DNA of 64,000 bases from Actinoalloteichus fjordicus (GTDB lineage Bacteria > Actinomycetota > Actinomycetes > Mycobacteriales > Pseudonocardiaceae): the NCBI RefSeq assembly GCF_001941625.1, contig NZ_CP016076.1:5378001-5442000 (forward strand), written 5' to 3'. Below, piece by piece: positions 25,716 to 34,860 of the stretch. Numbering within the stretch: position 1 is the first letter of the stretch; each line of letters begins with the position of its first letter. The notes below the pieces were generated by a model. That model did no database searches. It saw nothing but the letters and a program-made list of their open reading frames with translations, and was not told the origin of the DNA. The position numbers were made by a program, and so were the translations under genes.

Positions 25716-27518
25716 TCAGCTCAGGCTGCGTCCGGACCGGTCGAGGCGATAGCGACGAGCCAGCCAGGCGAACGCCCGCTCCACCTCCACGACCGTCAAG
25801 GCCCGGTCGACGAGGATGATCTCGGCGAGGTCGACGTCATGGCTGCTCGCGACCCCGCCCGTCGAGCTGTTCGCCAGGGTGAGGCCCGGCAGCCCGGTGA
25901 TCGTGCCGCCCGCGAAGCCCTCCGGCGGCAGCCCGAAGACGTGGTGTCGGGAGGCGGCGCCGTCGTGGACCTGCGCCATGAGCTGCCAGCCCGGTGAACC
26001 GCCGGTCCAGACCGGAGCCGCGTTCGGCGGACCGGTGCCGCCCGCGCCGGTGGTCTGGAATCCGTCGGTGTCCTGCCCGGTGATGTGTCCGAGCCAGACA
26101 TACCGACCGGACCGGCCGCTGTAGACGTTGCCGAGGAGGTCCCTCGGCTGCCGCACCACCATGAGCACGCTGATCGGCAGGTCGTATTCGGCCGCCCAGT
26201 CCTCGGTCCGCAGCCAACGCCCGGCCGCCCGACTGCATTCGACATAGGGCTGTCGGCCCGGCCCGTCGACCCGCAGCAACGGTCGGGACGCGGGCAGCTC
26301 CTGGGCGAGCGGCGCCGTCTCACGGCCTGCATGGGGCGCCCAGCGCGTGACCGGCGTCCCCGCGCCGCCTGCGAGGGTGCTCGCCCGCCACGCCGAGATC
26401 ACGCCGGGCAGGGTGGCCGGATCACCGCCCGGCACGGGCTCCTCGGCGAGCACCGGGGCCGAGGCAGGTGTGATCGAGGCCGTCAGGGCGGCGCTGACCA
26501 GCTCGGCGAGCCAGCGATGACCGGCAGGGCCGATATGGATGCGGTCGGGAACCAGCAGTCCCAGTTCGTCGGCGTCGAGGCCGACGGGCCAGTGCGGCGA
26601 GACGTCGAGGAAGGCGACGTCGTCGATCAGCTCGGCGATCTGGCGGAGCTGATCGCGGTAGGCCGACCACGGATGCAAGGGGGCCTGGGTGTCGGACCGC
26701 CGTGCGGCATGGACCAGCAGGATCGAGGGCCTGCGGGGGCAGGCCGTCCGCAGTCGCGCGACCAGGTCGGCGACCTGGGCCCGGTAGTCGGCGGGCTGCA
26801 CTCCGACGGAGTAGTCGTTGCTGCCGACCACGAGCACGATCAGGGCGGGATCGAGCCGTCCGATCCTGCGACACATCTGGCCGAGTTCCGGCGACCGGCC
26901 GTAGGACGACGCCCGGGTCCCGCCTCGGCCCGCGTTGTAGGTCTCGATGCCTCGGCCGTGCGGGGCGCGATGGGCGTAGGCGCCGTTGACGATCACGGCG
27001 CCCCGGGTGCTGATGCTGATGACGTGGTCGGCGCGGGGCAGCAGCGGCGACAGCCAGCTTCCGTCGGCCCGCCGAGACGATCCGGCGGCGTCGGGAACGA
27101 CCGAATACGCGCTGTCGTCGATCCACACCGTGAACTCGGTGGCACCGACGCCCTGCATGAACTGCACGGTGATCCGATCGCAGTCGGGCAGCGTCCGCCG
27201 GATCTCGTCGCCCGAGATCAGCTTCACCGAGCGCAGCGCGAGATCGGCGAAGACGATCTCCGGGTGGCCGAGCATCGTCCAGCCGCCGATCCCGGTGACC
27301 GGGTAGTGCGTGCCTGCCTCGCCGAGTGTCCGGCCCACCAGCGCCGCCGCGGTGCCCTCCTGCGTGCGCGCACCCTCGCCGCCCACGGTGGACGAGCCGA
27401 TCCAGACGATGCGCACCGGCTCGACGTCGGCGAACATCCGTCTGCGTCGCCACTCCCACAGGCCCGGCGTCAGCACGCCGCCTGTGACGTCGAGTTCCTC
27501 TTCCGTCGGCTCGTTCAT
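25716..27518 (-). CDS. SGNH/GDSL hydrolase with C-terminal lectin-like domain
   Basis: A 600-residue two-part protein. Residues about 35-370 form an SGNH hydrolase: block I IVWIGSSTVGG (catalytic Ser), block III VVGSNDYS and block V DRIHIGPAGHRW (Asp-His). Residues about 385-600 resemble a concanavalin/LamG-like jelly roll ending in HDVDLAEIILVDRAL, the usual ending of such domains in phage appendages. The ATG at 27518 overlaps the stop of the preceding gene (ATGA). No signal peptide is visible. With the holin-like gene upstream it looks like a phage tail/lysis cassette; an esterase of the host is the alternative. Confidence 0.8.
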   Translation of the reverse strand: MNEPTEEELDVTGGVLTPGLWEWRRRRMFADVEPVRIVWIGSSTVGGEGARTQEGTAAALVGRTLGEAGTHYPVTGIGGWTMLGHPEIVFADLALRSVKLISGDEIRRTLPDCDRITVQFMQGVGATEFTVWIDDSAYSVVPDAAGSSRRADGSWLSPLLPRADHVISISTRGAVIVNGAYAHRAPHGRGIETYNAGRGGTRASSYGRSPELGQMCRRIGRLDPALIVLVVGSNDYSVGVQPADYRAQVADLVARLRTACPRRPSILLVHAARRSDTQAPLHPWSAYRDQLRQIAELIDDVAFLDVSPHWPVGLDADELGLLVPDRIHIGPAGHRWLAELVSAALTASITPASAPVLAEEPVPGGDPATLPGVISAWRASTLAGGAGTPVTRWAPHAGRETAPLAQELPASRPLLRVDGPGRQPYVECSRAAGRWLRTEDWAAEYDLPISVLMVVRQPRDLLGNVYSGRSGRYVWLGHITGQDTDGFQTTGAGGTGPPNAAPVWTGGSPGWQLMAQVHDGAASRHHVFGLPPEGFAGGTITGLPGLTLANSSTGGVASSHDVDLAEIILVDRALTVVEVERAFAWLARRYRLDRSGRSLS

Positions 27519-27916
27519 CCCGCGCGGCCGTCCGTGCTGCTCCCGCCCTCGGCGGCGTCCGCGCCCGGTGCGGCATCCGTGGTCTGCGCGCCGTTCCCCG
27601 CCGTCGCGGGCTGCGCGGCGGCGGGAGTCGGCACCGCATCCGGAGTCGCGGGCCCTGCACCGCTCGGGGCCGCCGGGTAGGACGGGGCCCGGCTCGAGCC
27701 GAAGAGCACCCGGACCAGCCAGGTCGGCAGCCGGGACTCCAGCCAGCGCGCGAGGGCGTACCAGCCCGCGATGGTGAGACCGACGAGTAACGGCCCGAGG
27801 TCGGCGGCGGCCCCGGCGATGCCGTCTGGCAGGCCGAGGCTCACCAGCCAGGCGAGAATCGATCCCCACCACACCGGGATCACGGTCCGGATCAGCGACA
27901 CGACTCGATCAGACAT
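27515..27916 (-). CDS. holin-like small membrane protein
   Basis: A 133-residue protein with two predicted membrane spans (IPVWWGSILAWLVSLGL and GPLLVGLTIAGWYALARWL), a WLESRLPTWLVRVLFGSSR segment and a long Ala/Pro/Gly/Thr-rich tail. ATG 27916 has AGGGGAG 5 nt upstream. The two-helix plus RWLE pattern is common in small actinophage proteins next to tail genes and is taken as holin-like. It overlaps the SGNH hydrolase gene, so the two form one unit. Confidence 0.65.
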   Translation of the reverse strand: MSDRVVSLIRTVIPVWWGSILAWLVSLGLPDGIAGAAADLGPLLVGLTIAGWYALARWLESRLPTWLVRVLFGSSRAPSYPAAPSGAGPATPDAVPTPAAAQPATAGNGAQTTDAAPGADAAEGGSSTDGRAG

Positions 27917-28084
27917 CGGCACTCCCCTCGGCGGTGATGCGCGAGATCAAGTCTTCTCGCGCTGTCGATCAACCGACAAGGTCATTGACCTGTTTGCGCA
28001 GCACCGCAAGCCGATGAGACGAACCGAGTGGACGAGCGGAGCACCGGCGAATACTCCGATCGCAGGGGAAACGCCGACGACGGG

Positions 28085-28786
28085 CTAACCCGTGGCGCCT
28101 GAGGGCCCCGCGACGGCCCGGCTTCGCGCCTCGATGCCGTCCAGGATCAGCTCCAGACCGGAGTCGAACCACGGCCGCCCGGCGCCGACTCCCTGGAGGG
28201 CGGCGAGCTCGCGCAGCCGGGGATGGTCGGTCAGGTCCACGCCCGCCAGCCGAGCCTGCCACCGCGAGCCGGGGTCCACGGGGTCCGCTTCGGGCCGGGT
28301 GCCGCCCGTCCGCTCGCTCAGCTCCGACCGAGCACTGCCCTGGAGGAACTTGTTGATGGTCATGATCGCGCGCGCGGACTCCTCCAGCGGGAGGCCCAGC
28401 GGCTCCAGCGCGGACAACGCCCACTCCATCGCCCGCAGACCGGCGGGCCCGAAGGGCGGCGTCGCGGTCATGTCGGCGAAGAGCAGCCAGGGGTGCGCCT
28501 CGTACATGTTCCAGTCGTGTCTGGCCAGGACGTACATCCGCTCGCGCCAATCGAGCCCGTCGGCAGCCGGGTAGGCGTAGGCGCTCGTCACCGCGTCGGT
28601 CATGGCCACGGTCAGATCGTCCTTGCCCGCGACGTGGCGGTAGAGCGACATGGTGCCCGAGCCCAGCTGGTCGGCGATCCGCCGCATCGACACCGCGTCC
28701 AGCCCCTCCGCGTCGGCGATCTCGATGGCCGCGGCGACGATCCGCTCCCGGCTGAGCCCCTGACCCTCCCGCGCCGTCCTGCTCAT
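28085..28786 (-). CDS. TetR family regulator (TetR_C_1 type)
   Basis: A 233-residue TetR repressor. The N-terminal HTH (LSRERIVAAAIEIADAEGLD, SMRRIADQLG, TMSLYRHVAGKDDL) is followed by the all-helical ligand domain of the tetracycline-repressor C-terminal type (WRERMYVLARHDWNMYEAHP). ATG 28786 is chosen for the family length; ATG 28819 is in frame. It is divergent from the efflux gene at 29045, with operator-like repeats between, so it probably represses that pump and responds to its substrate. Confidence 0.92.
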   Translation of the reverse strand: MSRTAREGQGLSRERIVAAAIEIADAEGLDAVSMRRIADQLGSGTMSLYRHVAGKDDLTVAMTDAVTSAYAYPAADGLDWRERMYVLARHDWNMYEAHPWLLFADMTATPPFGPAGLRAMEWALSALEPLGLPLEESARAIMTINKFLQGSARSELSERTGGTRPEADPVDPGSRWQARLAGVDLTDHPRLRELAALQGVGAGRPWFDSGLELILDGIEARSRAVAGPSGATG

Positions 28787-28996
28787 CGTGCGTGCACCGC
28801 CCTCCTCGTTGCACGCCATCCTAAGAACCTGTCCTTGATCCCCGCCTTCCTATTGCGCGAGGCCGACGCGGCGATCTGCGGCGTTGTCGTCAGTCACCGT
28901 GACTCCGTTATGGCCTCATCCGGTCGCCGCGCAGCTCAGCCACGCTGGTCTCGGCCCACGACTCCAGGGGGATCACGCACGGGCCCGAAAGCCGGC

Positions 28997-29030
28997 GTAC
29001 GGTGTACCCATTCGGATGAGTACGGCGTAC
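28997..29030. promoter_or_regulatory. paired operators before the efflux gene
   Basis: Two 11-bp semi-palindromes, GTACGGTGTAC (28997-29007) and GTACGGCGTAC (29020-29030), 23 bp apart, end 10 nt before the AAGGAG of the MFS gene. They are likely binding sites for the divergent TetR protein. Confidence 0.7.
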
Positions 29031-29044
29031 GCATAAGGAGCCCG

Positions 29045-30625
29045 ATGCACCCGCACACCACGACGGCAGCCTCCAGACGTTGGCTGGGGCTCGCCGTCCT
29101 GACGCTGCCCGTCCTGCTGACCTCGATGGACATCTCGATCCTGCACATGGCGATCCCCGCCATCACCGAGGATCTGGCGCCCAGCTCCGGCGAGATGCTG
29201 TGGATCCTGGACGTCTACGGGTTCCTGCTGGCAGGCCTGTTGATCCTGATGGGCGGCATCGGCGACCGCATGGGGCGCCGACGGCTGCTGTTGATCGGCG
29301 CCGCCGCCTTCGGCGCCGCGTCCGTGCTGGCGGCCTTCGCCACCACGCCGGAGCTGCTGATCCTGGGTCGGGCTCTGATGGGGGTCGGCGGCGCGACCCT
29401 GATGCCCTCCACGCTGTCGCTGATCAGGAACATGTTCGACGACCCGGCCGAGCGGACCCGCGCGATCGCCGTCTGGACGGTGGCACTGGCCGGCGGCGTG
29501 GCGCTGGGGCCGATCATCGGCGGCGTCCTGCTCCAGTTCTTCGCCTGGGGCTCGGTGTTCCTGGTCAACGTGCCGGTGATCCTGGTGCTGCTCGCCGTCG
29601 CGCCGCTGGTGATCCCCGAGTACCGACACGGGAGCCCGGAACCGATGGATCTGCTCAGCGTGGCGCTCTCCTTCGCCGCGATCCTGCCGGTCGTGTGGGC
29701 GGTCAAGTCCGCCGCCGAGGCGCTCGCGATCACCCTGCCGAGCATCGCCGCCGCCGCGATCGGCGTCTTGGCGGCCGTCGTCTTCCTGCTGCGGCAGCGC
29801 GGGCTCACCAGTCCGCTCGTGGACGTCGCCCTGTTCCGGAATCGACGGTTCAGCGGTGCCGTGGTCGCCGGGCTGCTGGCGATGTTCTCGCTGGCCGGTC
29901 TCACGATGTTCCTCAGCCAGCACCTCCAGCTCGTGCTGGGGTTCACCCCGCTGACCTCGGCGTTATGGCTGCTGCCGATCACGGCCGCGATCACGCTCGG
30001 CGCCGCCGTCACCTCCGTGCTGGCGAGCCGCGTCGGCCCCGGCCCCATCTTCGGCGTCGGCGCCGCCCTCGCCGCCGCCGGAATGATCGTCATCAGCCTC
30101 AGCCCGGCCGAGGACGGCTTGGCGCAGCTCGTCATCGGAGCCTTCCTCGCGGCGGGCGGCATCAGTCCCATCACGACGCTGGCCACCGACGTCGTCGTCG
30201 CGTCGGTCAGCCCCGAGCGTTCCGGAGCGGCCTCCGCACTCGCCGAGACGGCCAACGAACTGGGCGCCGCCGTGGGCATCGCCATACTCGGATCGTTGGG
30301 CGCCCTGGTCTACCGGTCCGGGGTCCAGGACGGGCTGCCCGCCGAGCTTCCCCCGGAGGCGGTCTCGGTCGTCGAGTCCGGTCTCGGCGCCGCCGTCGGC
30401 GTGATCGACCGGCTGCCCGCCGAGGTCGGCCAACCGCTGCTCGAACTGGCCCGGCGCGCCTTCGTCGACGGGATGTCCGCCTCGACGGCCACGGCTGCCG
30501 CCGTGCTCGGCGTCCTGGCCGTCGTCGTGTCCGGGCTGCTCCGGGGACAGCCGCCGACCGGTGCGGCGCACGCAGGCGACGCACAGCCCACGACGGAGGA
30601 GGAGGGACGGGCGGCGGAACGCTGA
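29045..30625 (+). CDS. DHA2 family drug efflux MFS transporter
   Basis: A 526-residue, 14-TM exporter of the SmvA/QacA/EmrB group. TM1 has LPVLLTSMDISILHMAIP with the membrane Asp, followed by the MFS loop GDRMGRRRLLLIGAAAFG and motif C in TM5 (WTVALAGGVALGPIIGGVLL). ATG 29045 follows AAGGAG; the frame is open upstream but only as shadow. It is controlled by the divergent TetR and two operators. It resembles the pump at 30746 closely, suggesting paralogues that export cationic or lipophilic drugs. Confidence 0.95.
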   Translation: MHPHTTTAASRRWLGLAVLTLPVLLTSMDISILHMAIPAITEDLAPSSGEMLWILDVYGFLLAGLLILMGGIGDRMGRRRLLLIGAAAFGAASVLAAFATTPELLILGRALMGVGGATLMPSTLSLIRNMFDDPAERTRAIAVWTVALAGGVALGPIIGGVLLQFFAWGSVFLVNVPVILVLLAVAPLVIPEYRHGSPEPMDLLSVALSFAAILPVVWAVKSAAEALAITLPSIAAAAIGVLAAVVFLLRQRGLTSPLVDVALFRNRRFSGAVVAGLLAMFSLAGLTMFLSQHLQLVLGFTPLTSALWLLPITAAITLGAAVTSVLASRVGPGPIFGVGAALAAAGMIVISLSPAEDGLAQLVIGAFLAAGGISPITTLATDVVVASVSPERSGAASALAETANELGAAVGIAILGSLGALVYRSGVQDGLPAELPPEAVSVVESGLGAAVGVIDRLPAEVGQPLLELARRAFVDGMSASTATAAAVLGVLAVVVSGLLRGQPPTGAAHAGDAQPTTEEEGRAAER

Positions 30626-30708
30626 GGGGACCACCCACTCACCCGGCCGGGCGACTGGCAGGCACCGCCGCCGGGTCCCGACTCTCGCCGCAGGCCGGGC
30701 GAGCCGCC

Positions 30709-30738
30709 ACCGCGCCGCCGTCCCCCTTCGGCGGCGCG
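30709..30738. terminator. bidirectional terminator hairpin
   Basis: A perfect 11-bp stem (CCGCGCCGCCG 30709-30719, CGGCGGCGCGG 30728-30738) with an 8-nt loop, in the 120-nt gap between the convergent ends of the two efflux genes. Confidence 0.7.
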
Positions 30739-30745
30739 GCGGGGG

Positions 30746-32317
30746 CTAGCGGGCCGGCGTCGCAGCCTCGACCTCGGCGGCCTCGGCTCGCTCGGTCCCG
30801 TCGTCACCGTTCGAGGCGGGGACCCGGCGAAGCGCGACGGCGACGAAGCCCGCCACCAGCACGAGCACCACCGCCCCGCCGAGTCCCGCCGCGTTGACGC
30901 TGTCGGTATAGGCCGCGAACGCGACGGCGAGCAGCTCGCTTGCGACAGGCTCGCCGCGCGCGCCCGCCTCGACGAGCGCACCCGCGACGGTCTCCTCCGC
31001 CGCGCGCGTCGTCTCGACGGCCGAGGAGTCCATCGCGGCGCGATAGACGGCGGTGGACACCGTGCCGAGAACGGCGATGCCCAACGCCGCGCCCAGCTCG
31101 TTGCTCGTCTCGGAGATCCCCGCGGCGGCACCGGCGCGTTCGGGCGGCGCGGTGGTGAGGATGAGCGAGTTCGCCAGTGTGCCCACGATGCCGATGCCGA
31201 AAGTGAGCACGGCGTAACCGCTGATGAACAGCACCAGCGTCGTCCCCGGCTCGATGACGCCGACCAGCGCGAATCCCGCGGCGCCGATGAGCAGTCCGGC
31301 GGCGAGCAGGACGGCCGGACGGACATGGGCCGCCAGGACGGCGGCCAGCGTCGCGCCGAGGAGGGTGCCCACGAAGGTGGGCAGGGCCCAGAGCGCGGCG
31401 TTCAGCGGGCTCAGGCCGTGCACCGTCTGCAGGAAGGTGAACGCGAGGAGCCCCAGCCCGGCGGCGGAGAACGAGACGACGCCGTTCGCGCAGGCAGCGG
31501 CGCTGAACGGCGCGCTGCGGAAGAGAGTGAGGTCGACCAGCGGGTACCTCGCCCTGCGCTGCCGCCAGAGGAAGACCGTGAGGAAGACGAGGCCGAGTGC
31601 CAGCGCCGCACCCGCGAGCGGGTCCATCCCGTACTCGACGAGGTGTTTGACGGCGAAGACGAGGCTGACGATCGCGATCAGCGAGGTGGCCGCGCCGGGA
31701 ATGTCGAAGCCCTGCGCGTCGGGATTCCGCGACTCCTCGATGAGGAACGGCACGGTCAGCAGGAGCACGAGCATCACGGGGATGTTGATGAGGAAGACCG
31801 AGCCCCACCAGAAGTACTCCAGCAGGACGCCGCCGACGATCGGGCCCGCGACGGCCCCGCCGGTGAAGGCCACCGTCCAGGCACCCACCGCCGCCTGCCG
31901 CTGACGCGGGTCGGTGAACATGCTCCTGATCAGCGACAAGGTCGAGGGCGCCAGGGTGGCCGCCCCGACACCGAGCAGGGCGCGGGCGGCGATGAGCTGT
32001 TCCGGGGTCGAGGAGAACACGATTCCGACGGAGGCGGCGCCGAAGAGCACCGAGCCGATGAGCAGCAGCCGCTTGCGGCCGATCCGGTCGCCGAGGCTGC
32101 CCATCGTGATGAGCAGTCCGGCCATGACGAAGCCGTAGACGTCCATCATCCAGAGCCACTGGGTGGCCGTGGGATCGAGCGCCTCGGTGATCGCCGGGGA
32201 GGCGACGAACAGGATCGAGATGTCCATCGAGGTCAGCAGCGCAGGCAGCAGCAGGAAGGGCAGCGCCCACCACGTTCGCGCGGTCGCGCGGACCGGGGTC
32301 GGAGTCGAAGAAGCCAT
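30746..32317 (-). CDS. DHA2 family drug efflux MFS transporter (second copy type)
   Basis: A 523-residue, 14-TM exporter of the same SmvA/QacA group: LPALLTSMDISILFVASPAI in TM1, GDRIGRKRLLLIGSVLFGAA, motif C VAFTGGAVAGPIVGGVLLEY. It shares the order of motifs with the convergent pump at 29045 and is a clear paralogue. It is divergent from the TetR gene at 32387, with palindromes in the 70-nt gap, so each pump has its own repressor. Confidence 0.95.
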   Translation of the reverse strand: MASSTPTPVRATARTWWALPFLLLPALLTSMDISILFVASPAITEALDPTATQWLWMMDVYGFVMAGLLITMGSLGDRIGRKRLLLIGSVLFGAASVGIVFSSTPEQLIAARALLGVGAATLAPSTLSLIRSMFTDPRQRQAAVGAWTVAFTGGAVAGPIVGGVLLEYFWWGSVFLINIPVMLVLLLTVPFLIEESRNPDAQGFDIPGAATSLIAIVSLVFAVKHLVEYGMDPLAGAALALGLVFLTVFLWRQRRARYPLVDLTLFRSAPFSAAACANGVVSFSAAGLGLLAFTFLQTVHGLSPLNAALWALPTFVGTLLGATLAAVLAAHVRPAVLLAAGLLIGAAGFALVGVIEPGTTLVLFISGYAVLTFGIGIVGTLANSLILTTAPPERAGAAAGISETSNELGAALGIAVLGTVSTAVYRAAMDSSAVETTRAAEETVAGALVEAGARGEPVASELLAVAFAAYTDSVNAAGLGGAVVLVLVAGFVAVALRRVPASNGDDGTERAEAAEVEAATPAR

Positions 32318-32320
32318 GAT

Positions 32321-32368
32321 TTGATCGTACGTGCGTTCAAATCACTGTCAATACGTACGTCCGTTCAA
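32321..32368. promoter_or_regulatory. TetR operator pair
   Basis: A palindromic 20-mer (TTGATCGTAC at 32321-32330 facing GTGCGTTCAA at 32331-32340) begins 4 nt from the pump start. Its right half recurs as GTACGTCCGTTCAA at 32355-32368, 28 bp further on. They cover the divergent promoters of the pump and the TetR gene. Confidence 0.75.
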
Positions 32369-32386
32369 GACGTCTAGGATGGCGGC

Positions 32387-32983
32387 ATGAGTCAGCGGGA
32401 CGACCTCCTGGCGGGCGCGAAGAAGTGCCTGGCCGAGAAGGGCTACAGCGCCACCACGGCGCGCGACATCGTGGCGGCCTCCGGGGCTCACCTCGGATCG
32501 ATCGGGTACCACTTCGGGTCCAAGGACGCGCTGATGAACGCCGCCGTGCTGGCGGCCACCAGCGAATGGGGCGACACGATGGAGTCGGCGGTCCGCGCTG
32601 CGGACGCCGAGGAGCCGTCACACCGCTTCGCGACCCTGGTGACGAAGCTGTTCGAGGCAATCCCCGGCGAACGCGACCTGCTCGTCGCGAGCGTGCAGGC
32701 CTTCGCGCAGGCCGACTTCGACGAGTCGATGCGCAGCGCCCTGGCCCAGGGGTTCCGCGAGGGACGCAGCGCCTTCGCCTCGATGATGCTCGATCAGAAA
32801 CCGGACGAGATCGAGCACAGTGCCGCCGCAGGTCTGGGCTCGGTGGTCTATGCGCTGGTCACCGGCTTCATCGTGCAGGCGTTGATCGATCCGGAGTCGA
32901 TGCCGCCGGTCGAGGACGTCGTCGCGGGCATCCGGGCGCTTGTTCCCGAGCCGCAGGCCGACCAGGACCAGGTCGAGGCCTGA
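32387..32983 (+). CDS. TetR family regulator
   Basis: A 198-residue TetR protein. The HTH (LLAGAKKCLAEKGYSATTAR, SGAHLGSIGYHFGSKDALM) is followed by a helical effector domain with a FETS-free TetR_C-type pattern (LLVASVQAFAQADFDESMR). The start ATG at 32387 lies just beyond the operator pair. It very probably represses the divergent efflux gene at 30746 and its own gene. Confidence 0.93.
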   Translation: MSQRDDLLAGAKKCLAEKGYSATTARDIVAASGAHLGSIGYHFGSKDALMNAAVLAATSEWGDTMESAVRAADAEEPSHRFATLVTKLFEAIPGERDLLVASVQAFAQADFDESMRSALAQGFREGRSAFASMMLDQKPDEIEHSAAAGLGSVVYALVTGFIVQALIDPESMPPVEDVVAGIRALVPEPQADQDQVEA

Positions 32984-33135
32984 GGAGTGGGTCCGGCCCA
33001 CAGCGGCGCAGGCGGCGGACCCGCCGGGCCGAGCCGGGCAGGCCGACGGCGGCGACCGCCCGACAGCGGCTCGCCGCCGCGACACGACCCGCCGCCGGAC
33101 CCGCCGGGCGGTCGGGCCGTGCGACGCTGTCCGCC

Positions 33136-33714
33136 ATGACCCGCACGCTCTGCCTAGCCCAGGACTCCGACGCCGACGCCCTGCTCTCCTCGGACCCGTT
33201 CGCGCTGCTCTGCGGGATGCTGCTTGATCAGCAGGTTCCGATGGAGAAGGCGTTCAAGGGGCCCAGGGACATCGCCGAGCGGATGGGCGGCTTCGACGTC
33301 CGCCGCATCGCCGAGGCCGACCCGGACGAGTTCGCCGCGCTCGCCTCGCGCACCCCCGCGATCCACCGGTTCCCCGGCTCGATGGCCAAGCGCCTCCAGG
33401 CTCTCGCGCACCATCTGATCGAGCACTACGACGGCAGGACCGAGGAGATCTGGACTCGCGACGAGCCCGACGGCGCGACGGTGCTCACGCGGCTGACGGC
33501 CCTGCCCGGCTTCGGCGAACAGAAGGCCCGCATCTTCCTCGCCCTGCTGGGCAAGCAGCGCGATGTCCGACCGACGGGCTGGCGCGAGGCGGCGGGCGCC
33601 TACGGCGAGGAGGGCTCCCGTCGCAGCGTCGCCGACGTCGTCGACGCCGCCTCTCTCGGCGAGGTCAGGGCCACGAAACAGGCGGCGAAGAAGGCGGCGA
33701 AGGGCGGCTCCTGA
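33136..33714 (+). CDS. HhH-GPD type base-excision repair protein
   Basis: A 192-residue protein of the short actinobacterial HhH-GPD group. It begins with an N-terminal LLSSDPFALLCGMLLDQQVPMEKAF helix pair (written in two parts here: DPFALLCGMLLDQ, QVPMEKAF), then the helix-hairpin-helix LTALPGFGEQKARIFLALLG near residue 115-135, and RPTGWREAAG with a Lys/Ala-rich basic tail. The catalytic Asp of classical glycosylases is not evident after the hairpin, so activity is uncertain. It is a single gene downstream of the TetR gene. Confidence 0.88.
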   Translation: MTRTLCLAQDSDADALLSSDPFALLCGMLLDQQVPMEKAFKGPRDIAERMGGFDVRRIAEADPDEFAALASRTPAIHRFPGSMAKRLQALAHHLIEHYDGRTEEIWTRDEPDGATVLTRLTALPGFGEQKARIFLALLGKQRDVRPTGWREAAGAYGEEGSRRSVADVVDAASLGEVRATKQAAKKAAKGGS

Positions 33715-33882
33715 CCCACAGGACGCGAGGCGGCCAGCCGGATGCGCCGTCGCTCGATGCCTCGCCCGCCGGCTCGCTCGCGCCGGTCAGGTGCGAGCCG
33801 TCATCGCCGACGGAACTGCCTCTCGTCGAGCCGCCGCCTGCCACCGGGCCGCTCTCGACAAGCCGTCCCGGGCGCCCCGAGC

Positions 33883-33911
33883 TTGACATCAATCTTGGTT
33901 GAGGTCTGAGA
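33883..33911 (+). promoter_or_regulatory. promoter with overlapping inverted repeat
   Basis: TTGACA (33883-33888) is an ideal -35 box. The expected -10 region near 33906-33911 (CTGAGA) is poor. An imperfect palindrome, TCAATCTTGGTTGA (33889-33902), fills the spacer, suggesting an operator. It would drive the gene at 33989. Confidence 0.5.
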
Positions 33912-33988
33912 CTGCGTGGGACGGACAGGCACCGGGGAGCCCGCAGGAGCTGCTCGGTGCCGAGTCAGGACACGAAGGAGAGCAGCTC

Positions 33989-34549
33989 ATGTCGCACCTC
34001 GGGATCATCCTCAACGAAGCGGCGAAGGACGACGTCCATACCGGCGAGGGCAGCCATCGCACGACCATCGCCACCGCACCCGATCCCGACGCCGCCGCGC
34101 GCAAGGCCGTCGCGCTCGTCGAGGCGGGCGCCGACTCCATCGAGCTGTGCGGGGCCACCGGCCCGGTCTGGCAGGCGCGGGTGCTCGCCTCGGTCGGCGA
34201 TCGGGCGTCGGTCGGCGTCATCCTCTACGGCTTCGAGTCGCTGGACAGCGTCCAGAGCTTCAAGGCGGGCTTCGAACTCGGCGAGGACCTGACGGCTTCC
34301 ATGATCTACCTCCAGCCGGGCGCGGACCCGACAACCGACCGGATGACCGTCGAGGACGAGTCGGGCCGGACGAACTTCATCGCCGTGCCCGACGCGGCGG
34401 CGGCGGTCACGGTCGCCGCGTCGGAGGCGGCGGCGGGCGCCCGGCTGATCGAGTTGTACGGCGGGATCGATCCGAAGGTCCAGGCCGAGGTCATCGCGGC
34501 CACCGGCGACGGCCGGGTTCCGATCGGGGTGATCGCGCGCGCCCGCTAG
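33989..34549 (+). CDS. tandem-duplicated DUF6506-like protein
   Basis: A 186-residue soluble protein from ATG 33989 (GAAGGAG upstream). It consists of two copies of one alpha/beta module. The first half has AVALVEAGADSIELCGATGP and ASVGVILYG; the second has MIYLQPGADP, AASEAAAGARLIELYGGIDP and VPIGVIAR. The IELCGG-like turn and PxGV strand recall DUF6506 proteins, which are normally a single module of about 110 residues. Function is unknown. It follows a strong -35 box with a palindrome, so it is probably inducible. Confidence 0.75.
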   Translation: MSHLGIILNEAAKDDVHTGEGSHRTTIATAPDPDAAARKAVALVEAGADSIELCGATGPVWQARVLASVGDRASVGVILYGFESLDSVQSFKAGFELGEDLTASMIYLQPGADPTTDRMTVEDESGRTNFIAVPDAAAAVTVAASEAAAGARLIELYGGIDPKVQAEVIAATGDGRVPIGVIARAR

Positions 34550-34860
34550 CCGAGGACGCACGGGGCCGGCCCGCCCGCCGACGCCGGACCCGTGCGGCGG
34601 CCTCGGACCCGCAGGCCTGCGACGTCGGCCGCCGAGTCCGAGCCCGCCCGAGCCTCGGCCGCACCGCACCTGAGACGACCTCACGCACCACCCGGCAGGC
34701 CCCGGGAAGAAAGCCCCCGCAGACCGGTGTCGCCCCGCCCGTATGCGCCGGGGAACGCGGACGCCGGGCCACGTGACCGCGTCAGCGGCGGGGGAATCTC
34801 GGGCAGCCCAAGCCTGCCCGTACGACTCGACTTCGCTGCCCTCGAGGGCACCGGGCGGCA
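34550..34860. other. spacer without gene
   Basis: This GC-rich gap lies between the convergent DUF6506-like gene and the SorC regulator gene. I see no convincing ORF or strong hairpin. Confidence 0.5.
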
